A stretch of 64,000 bases of DNA from DASWJS01 sp036397035 (GTDB lineage Bacteria > Actinomycetota > AC-67), in assembly GCA_036397035.1 (NCBI GenBank), contig DASWJS010000014.1:1-64000 (forward strand). The letters run 5' to 3'. How positions within the stretch are numbered: the stretch's first letter is position 1; each line of letters starts with the position of its first letter. A program made the translations under genes and the position numbers. Of this stretch, positions 42,726 through 49,819 are shown piece by piece. The notes under the pieces were generated by a model. The model was not told where the DNA came from and searched no databases. It saw nothing but the letters and a program-made list of their open reading frames with translations.

Positions 42726-43919
42726 TCATCGATCGACGTCCCCGACGACGAAGAACACGCTGCCGAGCACCGCGATCAGGTCCGGCAGCAGGATCCCCTC
42801 CAGCAGGTACGGGATCATCGAGACGTTGTGGAAGGACGGCGTGCGCATCTTGAGCCGCCACGGCTCCTTCTCACCACGCGAGACGAGGTAGTAACCCAGC
42901 TCGCCCAGCGAGTTCTCGACGCGCGTGTAGGTCCAGCCCTCCGGCGGCTGGATGTACTTCGGCATCTTGCCCGGCAGGATCGCGCCGGCCGGCATCTTGT
43001 CGTGCACCTGCTCGATGATCTTCAGCGACTCCTCGATGCGGCGGTACAGCACGACGAAGCGGTCGTAGCAATCGCCGTTCTCGCCAACCGGCACGTCGAA
43101 GTCGACCTCGTCGTATTTCAGGTAGGGCTCGGTCTTGCGGGCGTCCTCGGCCACCCCGGATGCCTGCAGGATCGGGCCGCTGACGCCGTAAGACTTGGCG
43201 ACCTCGCCGGGCAGCACGCCGATGCCGACCGTGCGCTTGCGAAAGATCTCGTTGCCGAGCAGCAACCCGTCGTAGTCCAGCAGCCGGTGCCGGATCTTGC
43301 GGACCAGCGCGGCCGAGTGCTTCAGGAACCCCGCCGGCAGGTCCTCCTTCAGCCCGCCGACGCGGTTGTAGGTGAAGTGCATGCGCGCGCCGGTCGCGGC
43401 CTCCAGCAGGTTCTGGATGTCCTCGCGTTCGCGGAACGCCAGGAACATCGGCGTCATCGCGCCCAGCTCCAGCCCGAAGGAGCCGAGGAACATCAGGTGG
43501 TTCAGCACGCGGTTCCACTCGGCCATCAGCATCCGGATCCACTGCGCGCGCTCCGGCACCTCCATCTCCATCAGCTTCTCGACCGCCAGCACGACGCCAA
43601 GCTCGTTACCGAAGGCGCTCAGCCAGTCGTGGCGGTTGGACAGCGCGATGATCTGCCGGTAGTCGCGCACCTCCGAGAGCTTGTCGAAGGCGCGGTGCAT
43701 GTAGCCGATGACCGGCGTGGCCGTGGCGATGCGCTCGCCGTCGAGCGTGAGCACGACGCGAAGCACGCCGTGGGTCGAGGGGTGCTGCGGCCCGATCGAC
43801 AGCGTCATCTCTTGCGTGGCGAACTCCGCCTCGGCGCCGGCGATCACGACCTGGACGCCCTCGCCGGGGCCGCCGGGGATCGTTCCCGCCTGCCGCAGCT
43901 CGGTGGGCCCCGCCATCAT
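42726..43919 (-). CDS. nuoD: NADH-quinone oxidoreductase subunit D (cluster 1)
   Basis: A 397-residue 49-kDa-type subunit. LSIGPQHPSTHGVLRVVLTL, IGYMHRAFDKLSE and SYGVSGPILQASG mark the quinone-binding site, and FFVVGDVDR ends the protein at the normal point. The start is the first of two adjacent ATG codons, overlapping the nuoC stop. The conserved Arg region targeted by NDUFAF7 in mitochondria lies in its N-terminal third. Confidence 0.95.
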   Translation of the reverse strand: MMAGPTELRQAGTIPGGPGEGVQVVIAGAEAEFATQEMTLSIGPQHPSTHGVLRVVLTLDGERIATATPVIGYMHRAFDKLSEVRDYRQIIALSNRHDWLSAFGNELGVVLAVEKLMEMEVPERAQWIRMLMAEWNRVLNHLMFLGSFGLELGAMTPMFLAFREREDIQNLLEAATGARMHFTYNRVGGLKEDLPAGFLKHSAALVRKIRHRLLDYDGLLLGNEIFRKRTVGIGVLPGEVAKSYGVSGPILQASGVAEDARKTEPYLKYDEVDFDVPVGENGDCYDRFVVLYRRIEESLKIIEQVHDKMPAGAILPGKMPKYIQPPEGWTYTRVENSLGELGYYLVSRGEKEPWRLKMRTPSFHNVSMIPYLLEGILLPDLIAVLGSVFFVVGDVDR

Positions 43920-44419
43920 TGTGACGGTGACACCTCCTCCGGCTCCTTCTCGCCCGGCCACTCCTTGGCCTCGCGCGTCATCAGCTTGAAGTCCTTGCGC
44001 AGCGGATGGCCCTCGAACTCGACCGGCAGCAGCAGCTTCACCAGGTTCGGGTGCCCGGCGAAGTCGATGCCGAACAGCTCGTTCGTCTCGCGCTCGCACC
44101 AGTTGGCGCCGAGCCACACCTCCGACAGCGTCGGCAGCGACGGGTTCTCGCGCCCGAGCACCGTCTTGACGTTGACGTGGTGCTGGCGGCGGACCGAGTA
44201 GACGTGGAGCACGACCTCGAAGCCCTCGGCCTCCAGGTCGACCGCGGTCAGGAACGTGCAGAAGTCGAAGTGGCAGTGCCCGCAGTCGCGCAGGTGCGTC
44301 GCGACTTCGACCCACCGGGCGGGCGCTACCCAGACCGAGACCTCGCCGTGCGCGACCTCGCTGCGCTCGACGGCGCCGGTGGCGTCCGTGAGGTGCTGGA
44401 CGATCTCGTCGGGGCTCAT
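43916..44419 (-). CDS. nuoC: NADH-quinone oxidoreductase subunit C (cluster 1)
   Basis: A 167-residue 30-kDa-type subunit. FLTAVDLEAEGFEVVLHVYS and SEVWLGANWCERETNELFGI contain the conserved core; HPLRKDFKL follows. The length is typical. Its ATG overlaps the nuoB stop, and its stop overlaps the nuoD start. Confidence 0.94.
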   Translation of the reverse strand: MSPDEIVQHLTDATGAVERSEVAHGEVSVWVAPARWVEVATHLRDCGHCHFDFCTFLTAVDLEAEGFEVVLHVYSVRRQHHVNVKTVLGRENPSLPTLSEVWLGANWCERETNELFGIDFAGHPNLVKLLLPVEFEGHPLRKDFKLMTREAKEWPGEKEPEEVSPSQ

Positions 44420-44964
44420 CACTCGTCGCGGATCGCGGTCTGGTGGATGGGTCCGCCGCCGACCACGATCGGCTCGGTCGCGCGACGCCGCGCGAAGTGG
44501 TCCTTCAAGCTCTCCTGGCCGATGCGCTCCTGCAGCTTGAGGATCCCTTCGAGCAGCGCCTCGGGCCGCGGCGGGCACCCCGGCACGTAGACGTCGACCG
44601 GCACGATCTGGTCCACGCCCTTGGTCACCGAGTAGGAGTCCCAGAAGGGCCCGCCGCAGTTCGAGCACGACCCGAAGGAGATCACGTACTTCGGCTCGGG
44701 GATCTGCTCGTAGACGCGCTTGAGCGCGGGCGCCATCTTGTCAGTCAGCGTCCCGGCGACGACGAGCATGTCGGCCTGGCGCGGCCCGTGCGCGACCGGG
44801 ATCACGCCCAGGCGGATGAAGTCGTGCCGGCTGGTGGAGGCGGCGATCAGCTCGATCGCGCAGCACGCGAGCCCGAAGTTCATCACCCAGAGGCTGTACT
44901 TGCGGCCCCAGTTGAGGATGAACTTGGCGGGCTTCGGGAAGTTGACTTGCTCGACGAGCCCCAT
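44419..44964 (-). CDS. nuoB: NADH-quinone oxidoreductase subunit B (cluster 1)
   Basis: A 181-residue PSST-type subunit. All four Cys of cluster N2 are visible: the tandem pair in FGLACCAIELIAAS, one in SFGSCSNCGG, and one in YVPGCPPRPEALLEG. It lies 21 bp downstream of nuoA. Confidence 0.96.
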   Translation of the reverse strand: MGLVEQVNFPKPAKFILNWGRKYSLWVMNFGLACCAIELIAASTSRHDFIRLGVIPVAHGPRQADMLVVAGTLTDKMAPALKRVYEQIPEPKYVISFGSCSNCGGPFWDSYSVTKGVDQIVPVDVYVPGCPPRPEALLEGILKLQERIGQESLKDHFARRRATEPIVVGGGPIHQTAIRDE

Positions 44965-44985
44965 CAGTCGGTCACACCCACTCCC

Positions 44986-45357
44986 TCACACCCACTCCAG
45001 GACCTTCTTCTTCCATGCGTAGAGCAGGCCGACAGCCAGGATGACCACGAACACGATCATCTCCACCAGGACCAGCCCCGCGTTGGGGAACCGCTCGAAG
45101 ATCGTGGCGAAGGGGAAGAGGAACACCGCCTCGACGTCGAAGATCACGAACAGGAAGGCGTAGATGTAGTAGCGGATCTGGGTCTGGCTCCAGCCCTCGC
45201 CGACGGGGTCCACGCCGCACTCGTAGGTCGTGTACTTCTCGGGCCGGGCGAAGGTCGGCCGCATGATCCGGTTGACCAGAAACCCGACGGCGACAAAGCC
45301 CGCGCCGGCCACCGCGAGCACGCCCAGAGTCCCGTATTGCCAGAAGTAATCCGTCAC
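44986..45357 (-). CDS. nuoA: NADH-quinone oxidoreductase subunit A (cluster 1)
   Basis: A 123-residue, three-helix subunit. KYTTYECGVDPVGEGWSQTQ holds the conserved Cys-Gly loop, and YYIYAFLFVIFDVEAVFLFP is helix 2 with its acidic residues. The GTG start at 45357 is chosen because GGGAG lies 5 nt upstream and the length fits NuoA; the open frame continues 32 codons upstream without resemblance. It is the first gene of the cluster. Confidence 0.94.
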   Translation of the reverse strand: MTDYFWQYGTLGVLAVAGAGFVAVGFLVNRIMRPTFARPEKYTTYECGVDPVGEGWSQTQIRYYIYAFLFVIFDVEAVFLFPFATIFERFPNAGLVLVEMIVFVVILAVGLLYAWKKKVLEWV

Positions 45358-45424
45358 CTGAACTCCCCGTTCGCGCGCTCGTGCTCGCACCCTTGTGAAG
45401 GCGCTCACGAGCGGCGCGCGGCGC

Positions 45425-45430
45425 ATCGTA
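45425..45430 (-). promoter_or_regulatory. Candidate -10 box TACGAT for the nuo cluster 1 operon
   Basis: On the minus strand TACGAT lies 67 nt before the nuoA GTG. It is the only TANNNT of good quality in the 122-bp gap between hicA and nuoA. No clear -35 is seen. Confidence 0.3.
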
Positions 45431-45479
45431 TCGCAGCCACTCCGACCACCCAAAACGGTGGGAAGCTAGGTGGCGTCGG

Positions 45480-45707
45480 TCAGAGCAACTCGATGAACTC
45501 CTGCCTGCTTATCCCTGCGACACGCAGAATCCCGTGAAGCGTGCCGGTCTTGAGATCGCGGTTGTGCATGGGGACGGACACGGCTTTCTTCAGCGCGGGG
45601 TGCACCATGATGTGGTGGGAACCGCGAACCCGATCCAGGCGCCAGCCCTTCTTCTCCAGCACCCGGACGAGTTCCCTCGGCTTGACCGCCGGCAGCTTCG
45701 CGCTCAC
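45480..45707 (-). CDS. hicA: HicA-like toxin
   Basis: A 75-residue protein of the YcfA/HicA family (double-stranded-RNA-binding fold). LPAVKPRELVRVLEKKGW opens it, and VRGSHHIMVHPALKKAVSV contains the catalytic His motif GSHH; HNRDLKTGTLHGILRVAGIS follows. HicA cleaves mRNA without ribosomes. The GTG start overlaps the HicB stop (GTGA), so it is co-translated with its antitoxin. Confidence 0.9.
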   Translation of the reverse strand: MSAKLPAVKPRELVRVLEKKGWRLDRVRGSHHIMVHPALKKAVSVPMHNRDLKTGTLHGILRVAGISRQEFIELL

Positions 45708-45928
45708 GAAGCGCGAATCACGACTCGATCCCGCTCGCTCGCGGGCGGGTCCCACCCCTGCCCGCGCATGGCATCGAGGTATCCCTCGATAGCCTCTTTC
45801 GCCATCGCCAGAGCGTCGTCACGACTCTCCCCCTCCGTGACCACATCCGGCAACTCAGGGACGAGAACGGTGAACCCACCCTCGTCTTGGGGAACGAGGA
45901 TGACCTCGTACTCGCGCTCCCTAGCCAT
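45704..45928 (-). CDS. hicB: HicB-like antitoxin
   Basis: A 74-residue protein. YEVILVPQDEGGFTVLVPEL followed by PDVVTEGESRDDALAMAKEA is the partial RNase-H-like HicB fold that covers the HicA active site. No DNA-binding C-terminus is present, so autoregulation may need another protein. The ATG at 45928 has a GGAGGT site 9 nt upstream; GTG at 45931 is an alternative. Confidence 0.88.
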   Translation of the reverse strand: MAREREYEVILVPQDEGGFTVLVPELPDVVTEGESRDDALAMAKEAIEGYLDAMRGQGWDPPASERDRVVIRAS

Positions 45929-45995
45929 CACTCGATACCTCCTTCTCAGTCATTAGAGTCCGCCATCCGATTGGCTGCTCATCCTTGAGTCGTCC

Positions 45996-46027
45996 GCCCA
46001 ACAGCCCGTTGCACGCGCAAGTTAGAC
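45996..46027 (-). other. Degenerate attC-like recombination site (deleted form)
   Basis: On the minus strand GTCTAAC (46027-46021) matches the integron R' consensus RYYYAAC and GTTGGGC (46002-45996) matches R'' (GTTRRRY). Between them is the GCGCGTGCAA arm shared with the site at 46572, but the central hairpin, about 37 bp there, is absent. The stop codon TAA of the DUF2442 gene lies inside R', as is usual for integron cassettes. Confidence 0.5.
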
Positions 46028-46273
46028 CGCACTCGTGGCGCTCGCCCGCTCGTGGAGTGCCTCCGGAGCGATATCAGCGCCATTCGGCCACGTGATCGTG
46101 CCTGCTTCCACGAAGAATCGCTTGAAGAACTCGGGAGATCGCAGCGGTTCGAACATCGGTCCTGAGAGCCAGTCCTCGAAGTCCACGATCGAGTCCAAAC
46201 CATCGTTGAACACAACCCTGATCCGGAATCCGTCCACGTATTCAGCCGCGGTCACGAGCGGGAGCGGTTCCAT
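46022..46273 (-). CDS. DUF2442 family protein
   Basis: An 83-residue protein. GFRIRVVFNDGLDSIVDFED and GPMFEPLRSPEFFKRFFVEA, then TITWPNGADIAPEALHE, match the DUF2442 family. These small proteins are usually encoded directly beside a DUF4160 protein, as here (9-bp gap), and are suspected to form a toxin-antitoxin-like pair; no activity is established. The stop codon is part of an attC-like box. Confidence 0.85.
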   Translation of the reverse strand: MEPLPLVTAAEYVDGFRIRVVFNDGLDSIVDFEDWLSGPMFEPLRSPEFFKRFFVEAGTITWPNGADIAPEALHERASATSAV

Positions 46274-46282
46274 GGGAGCATT

Positions 46283-46543
46283 CTACTGGAGCGGCTCGAT
46301 CCGTTCGAGGCGTTCCCCGCCTCGCGCCCGATCCCAATCGGCGGCCAGTTCCACAGCGTGCGCCCGCGCCCACTCCTCGATGAGTCTCTTGGCGGTCCGA
46401 GACCGGAGCTGGCCAGCCAGCGGCGTTCCGTCGAAGGTGAAGGTCGCCTGTTCGCCCTGATGCTCCGCATGAAAATGGGGTGGAGCGTGGTCTCGGTAAT
46501 ACATGCGGATCACGATTCCGAAGAACGTCGAGATGACGGGCAT
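46283..46543 (-). CDS. DUF4160 family protein
   Basis: An 86-residue protein. MPVISTFFGIVIRMYYRDHA followed by PPHFHAEHQGEQATFTFDG is the DUF4160 signature, with the invariant HxPPHFH-like cluster. It is the first gene of a two-gene unit lying between two attC-like sites, 28 bp after the end of the upstream one. A TACGAT box 6 nt before the ATG could be a leaderless promoter within the cassette. Confidence 0.87.
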   Translation of the reverse strand: MPVISTFFGIVIRMYYRDHAPPHFHAEHQGEQATFTFDGTPLAGQLRSRTAKRLIEEWARAHAVELAADWDRARGGERLERIEPLQ

Positions 46544-46549
46544 GCGGCG

Positions 46550-46555
46550 ATCGTA
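46550..46555 (-). promoter_or_regulatory. TACGAT -10-like box for the DUF4160/DUF2442 unit
   Basis: On the minus strand TACGAT ends 6 nt before the ATG at 46543, inside the same cassette-like unit. Confidence 0.4.
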
Positions 46556-46571
46556 TCTCGCCGCAGGGACG

Positions 46572-46640
46572 GCCTAACGACCCGGCGCGTCAGCGGCCGG
46601 ATGCCGCAGGCGGACGGCCCCTTGCACGCGCGAGTTAGCT
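46572..46640 (-). other. attC-like integron recombination site, 69 bp
   Basis: On the minus strand AGCTAAC (46640-46634) stands for R' and GTTAGGC (46578-46572) is a perfect R''. The inner arms GCGCGTGCA and TGACGCGC pair with one extruded G, and further GGCCG/CGGCC pairs extend the stem around a loop near 46600. Extrahelical bases of this kind guide integrase to the folded bottom strand. The TAA stop of the gene at 46635 lies in R'. No integrase gene is in the window. Confidence 0.62.
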
Positions 46641-47006
46641 GGCAATCTCCGTGCTGATCGCATCGGGTTCCAGGATAAGGGCATGGGGCATCCAGCAGTC
46701 CGATTTCTCTGTGCCCACTGCGTGTCCTTTCCGGCAGAGGACGTTGGGACCGTCCAACCCGTCGAGACCACAGCACCCGTTCAGTCGGGAGGGGTCGTCC
46801 GTGCGTCGGATGTTCCTCGCATCGTGAAGATTCATGATTACTTTGCCCTCGGTTCCCGTGAAGAACGAGCCGTCCGAGAGAACGTAGCGTCCTTCGGGTA
46901 CATGGGGTGCGTTATCTGCATCGGATAGAGCGGTGAGATCGGCAAGCTCTTCGAGATGGCTCGAGAGCTCCGTCTTGCACAGCTGGCAACGAAACATGTG
47001 GCTCAT
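46635..47006 (-). CDS. Hypothetical protein, cassette-type
   Basis: A 123-residue protein I do not recognise. It starts MSHMFRCQLCKTELSSHLEE; the CxxC near the N-terminus and later Cys residues (GCCGLDG, VLCRKGH) could bind zinc. No membrane helix or signal is seen. GC content is lower than in flanking genes. Its stop codon is inside the attC-like site, typical for the single gene of an integron cassette. Confidence 0.6.
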   Translation of the reverse strand: MSHMFRCQLCKTELSSHLEELADLTALSDADNAPHVPEGRYVLSDGSFFTGTEGKVIMNLHDARNIRRTDDPSRLNGCCGLDGLDGPNVLCRKGHAVGTEKSDCWMPHALILEPDAISTEIAS

Positions 47007-47275
47007 CCGATGTTAGCCGGGTTAACTCCTTCTTGAAAAGACCGGGTTAACACCCGTCTGAGCAGATAACACCTAGTCGACGCGGGTCGAGGAGTCAGCT
47101 TGCCATGATTGACTTGCAAGAACCCTCGCGCGAAGCCCTTTGGACATTTGTCCAGAGCGAGCTATGCGCTCGCGCCCAGCGGTTCGAGCGGGCGGGCGGG
47201 GATCGCCGGGAGCGGGGACTCGGTGGGCCCCTCGAACGGCGCGCCAGCGACGTGAGAGGGAGGACCGCAGTGAGC

Positions 47276-47309
47276 GAACTCGGTGACGCGGTCACGCGTC
47301 GCCGAGTTC
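47276..47309. repeat. Inverted repeat, 15-bp stem and 4-nt loop
   Basis: GAACTCGGTGACGCG pairs with CGCGTCGCCGAGTTC (one G-T pair) around GTCA. It lies downstream of the gene at 47389-48615 and may terminate it. Confidence 0.6.
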
Positions 47310-47322
47310 GGGAACGGGTCCC

Positions 47323-47345
47323 CGCGGAGGCGAGCCACGCCCGCC
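47323..47345. repeat. 23-bp direct repeat, copy 1
   Basis: The 23 bases are identical to 50254-50276, same orientation, 2.9 kb apart. They flank an accessory stretch that includes four small genes. Confidence 0.7.
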
Positions 47346-47388
47346 TGCGGACCCTCAGAGGAGAGGCAACCCGGCAGGCTCGCGCAGG

Positions 47389-48615
47389 TCAGGACTCTAC
47401 GACGACGTCGATCCGGCTCGCGCGCAAAGGCAGGAAGCCAAGGAACGCGTACGTGCGCCGGATGGCGATCACCGTGGTGTCGTACCGATCTGCGAGCGCG
47501 CGCGCGGCGGCGGCCGGGCTCTTGCCCCGCGCGAGCGCCGGTCCGTCCTCGATCCCGATCAACTCGACTGTGGCGGTGACCGTGGCCTCGATGCGGCCGC
47601 GCCGCAGGACGGGCTCCTCCGGCCGAAGCGACCCCTCGACGATCGCATGCGCCTCAGGCAGCAGCGGCTCGAGCTGCTCGAGCGCCCGGTCTTCGAGCGC
47701 GCGAACGCTGAAGGCCGCCGCTCGCGCGTTGACGCGGGCCGTGACCGACGGCGTCGAGCACGAGTAGCAGTCGACCGCGTTCCATGCCTGCCCGTCCCGG
47801 ATCGTGACCTCGCGATCGAGCATGATCGTGCCGTCGAACCCCTTGCGCGCGGCCGCGCGCTCGGTCCGGTCCCGGATCGCCGTCGTCGCCGCCTCGCGCG
47901 CGGCACGGCGAGCGGCTTCGACGTCGGGCACGCGAACCAGCGGTACGCCCGCGTCGCGTCCGCCCGTGATCGACTTCAGGTTCGCCGTGTACACGTTCAC
48001 GCCGTCGAGCTGCTTGACCTCGGTGTACTCGACGTAGTGCTCGCCGGCGTGATTCGCGTCGTCGCCCGCCTCCAGCGCGACGATCGGAACCTCGAGCGAG
48101 CGCAGATGGCACTCCTCGGCGACGATGAAGAGCAGGAAGATGGGGAAGCCGCACCGCTCGCGCGTCGGCGAGATGCGCGCCGCCGCGGTGGTTCGGTACA
48201 GGACGTCGCCCGCCTCCAAGCACCGCCGATCGTTGTTCTTCGCATGCTTCGCGCACGACCCGACGATTGTCCCGGCCGGCACCAGGCTCGACGGCGCCTC
48301 CTGCTTCCGCTCCGAACACCCCCCGAACGGCTGGTTGCACGTGCGCGGACAACAGAAGAAGATCACCGACCCCTCCGCCCGAGCCGCCGTCGAGCGCCCC
48401 GTCGGCTCGACGGGGCGGGTCACGCTCGACGCCGCGGTCACCTCCGCCGCCGGCACCGACACGCGCGTCTGCACCTGCGCGGGAGCCGCCAGCACGACCG
48501 TCGCCCGCGGCGCGAGCGCGAACATCCCCGCCAGCGTCAGCACCACCGTGATGGCAGCCGCAAGCCAAAGAATCCGCGACTTCGTCCCCGTCCGAGCGTC
48601 CGAGTTCTCTGGCAT
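47389..48615 (-). CDS. Membrane-anchored extracytoplasmic protein of unknown function
   Basis: A 408-residue protein. One membrane helix near residues 15-37 (LWLAAAITVVLTLAGMFALA) leaves a large outer domain. The first part has eight or more Cys (FFCCPRTCNQPFGGC, then the GSCAKHAKNNDRRC run), which suggests disulfides or metal binding. The second part has the AARRAAREAATTAI helix and a beta-rich end RTYAFLGFLPLRASRIDVVV. It has some feel of stalk or baseplate-like secreted proteins, but no family is recognised. It is isolated on the minus strand between small-gene modules. Confidence 0.6.
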   Translation of the reverse strand: MPENSDARTGTKSRILWLAAAITVVLTLAGMFALAPRATVVLAAPAQVQTRVSVPAAEVTAASSVTRPVEPTGRSTAARAEGSVIFFCCPRTCNQPFGGCSERKQEAPSSLVPAGTIVGSCAKHAKNNDRRCLEAGDVLYRTTAAARISPTRERCGFPIFLLFIVAEECHLRSLEVPIVALEAGDDANHAGEHYVEYTEVKQLDGVNVYTANLKSITGGRDAGVPLVRVPDVEAARRAAREAATTAIRDRTERAAARKGFDGTIMLDREVTIRDGQAWNAVDCYSCSTPSVTARVNARAAAFSVRALEDRALEQLEPLLPEAHAIVEGSLRPEEPVLRRGRIEATVTATVELIGIEDGPALARGKSPAAAARALADRYDTTVIAIRRTYAFLGFLPLRASRIDVVVES

Positions 48616-48689
48616 CGAGCCGTTACCCGGCGCGCTGTGTGCGGTTGAAGCGGACCGAGATAGACAACGAGCGCAACGGTGCGTTCAAG

Positions 48690-48923
48690 CTACCGCGCCT
48701 CGTCGAGTGGCCTGACGGCGATCACATCGCGTTCTTCGACTGGACGCACGTCATCGATCCTCAGAGTCAGCACGGCCTGCGTTCTTCCCGATCCCGTCAC
48801 GAACTCGACCTCCAAGCCGTCGGGTTCGTAACGCTCGACCACAGTGCCAAGGTCACCACGACGGAGCCCGTGCTCCGGGACGTCTCGAGCAAGGACAACG
48901 GTCTGAAGCAGTTCATATCTCAT
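48690..48923 (-). CDS. DUF4926 family protein
   Basis: A 77-residue protein. LLQTVVLARDVPEHGLRRGD, then LGTVVERYEPDGLEVEFV and QAVLTLRIDDVRPV, match the small SH3-like DUF4926 family. It overlaps the upstream DUF6883 gene by 4 bp. Such pairs are often found near toxin-antitoxin loci; function is not established. Confidence 0.8.
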   Translation of the reverse strand: MRYELLQTVVLARDVPEHGLRRGDLGTVVERYEPDGLEVEFVTGSGRTQAVLTLRIDDVRPVEERDVIAVRPLDEAR

Positions 48924-49258
48924 GGCCTCGCTCCTGGGAACGCCGTCACGAACCTCGGGGCATCCTCACCCGTAAGGATAATCCAGACCGACACGACCTG
49001 AGCCTCCTTTCCGCCAGGCCCGCGCAACGGTCCGCTAACGGTGTATTTCCGGCCAAACGCCGTCTCTTCCATTGAAGCGATTCCCTCGACAGCGTGCATC
49101 CTGAGATCAGCGAGCAAGGTTCCCCACGCCTCGGGCGTATAGCCGAGAGCTGCGAAGAACTTCGCCTTGAACTGCCCAACTGGATGCGACGAAGACAGAA
49201 GGTAATCGCGTACCTTGCGAGGCTCAACGACGGCCTCGTTGGCACCTTCGAACGACAT
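48920..49258 (-). CDS. DUF6883 family protein
   Basis: A 112-residue protein. KVRDYLLSSSHPVGQFKAKF and FAALGYTPEAWGTLLADLRM, with VVSVWIILTGEDAPRFVTAF at the end, match DUF6883, a domain also seen in polymorphic-toxin-like contexts. A TAGAGT box ends 6 nt before the ATG. With DUF4926 it forms a two-gene unit resembling a toxin-antitoxin pair by size and overlap. Confidence 0.78.
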   Translation of the reverse strand: MSFEGANEAVVEPRKVRDYLLSSSHPVGQFKAKFFAALGYTPEAWGTLLADLRMHAVEGIASMEETAFGRKYTVSGPLRGPGGKEAQVVSVWIILTGEDAPRFVTAFPGARP

Positions 49259-49264
49259 CGCGCG

Positions 49265-49270
49265 ACTCTA
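49265..49270 (-). promoter_or_regulatory. TAGAGT -10-like box for the DUF6883/DUF4926 unit
   Basis: On the minus strand TAGAGT ends 6 nt before the ATG at 49258; no Shine-Dalgarno is seen. Confidence 0.42.
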
Positions 49271-49485
49271 CAGCGCCGCAGGGACACAACAGACCGACGG
49301 ATCGGTTCACAGCACGTGTCGACAGCGAGGACCAATCACGAGGTGGCTGTTTGGCCGCTTGCGCGCTTCGGTCGGTCGGCGTTCAACCGATCGTGCTCGT
49401 CACTACCCACTCCTTCTCTTCCAACATCTTTGGGACCTCCGTCAACGCGCGGCTGAGCGACGCTTCAATCCCCCCACGCTCAAAG

Positions 49486-49713
49486 CTAGCGAGCGTTTGA
49501 GGGCGGGTCACCGTCGTCCATGTTCTTGCGTACTGGGTTCCAGTAGAGGACGTTTAGCGTGGCGAGCGCGGCGAAGGCAAGCGCCTCCCACTGACGCGTG
49601 ACGAAGAACCCGATCACTCCGAACACCGCAAAGACCGAGCCGAGCACGACCTGCCACGTAGCGTGCCTTCCGACGCGCCGGCGGACCTTTTCGTCCCTCG
49701 GTTCCCTGAACAT
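49486..49713 (-). CDS. Small membrane protein, hypothetical
   Basis: A 75-residue protein with two hydrophobic helices (QVVLGSVFAVFGVIGFFVTR and EALAFAALATLNVLYWNPV). The N-terminus is charged and begins MFREPRDEKVRRRVGRH. It has no recognised family. No Shine-Dalgarno or clear TANNNT box precedes the ATG. Confidence 0.5.
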   Translation of the reverse strand: MFREPRDEKVRRRVGRHATWQVVLGSVFAVFGVIGFFVTRQWEALAFAALATLNVLYWNPVRKNMDDGDPPSNAR

Positions 49714-49819
49714 CAGCCGCTCGTTCCAATCCGCGGTCGCACGGCGTGCTCGCGTGAGCTATCCGTCACCGGAGAACATGCCCACGAGCGGTCGGAGCCC
49801 CTCGGGCTGCCTCATCGAG

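Larger units (their letters stand above)
47007..47388. other. Non-coding segment with several hairpins
   Basis: No gene is supported. It contains two copies of CCGGGTTAAC near 47017 and 47042, a TGGACA/TGTCCA hairpin near 47150, a GCGAGC/GCTCGC hairpin near 47160, and a near-perfect 15-bp stem at 47276-47309. One of two 23-bp direct repeats is at 47323-47345. Confidence 0.5.

Noticed and set aside
45446..45461. CCACC/GGTGG hairpin as terminator of hicA
   Set aside because: Only 5 bp of stem and no T-run; too weak to call.
47007..47100. Possible third attC site near the start of the hypothetical gene
   Set aside because: GTTAAC and GCTAAC strings occur, but no pair of boxes meets RYYYAAC and GTTRRRY with a foldable centre.
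49481..49500. CTCAAA/TTTGAG inverted repeat after the small membrane protein
   Set aside because: Six-base stem with an 8-nt loop; too short to call a terminator.
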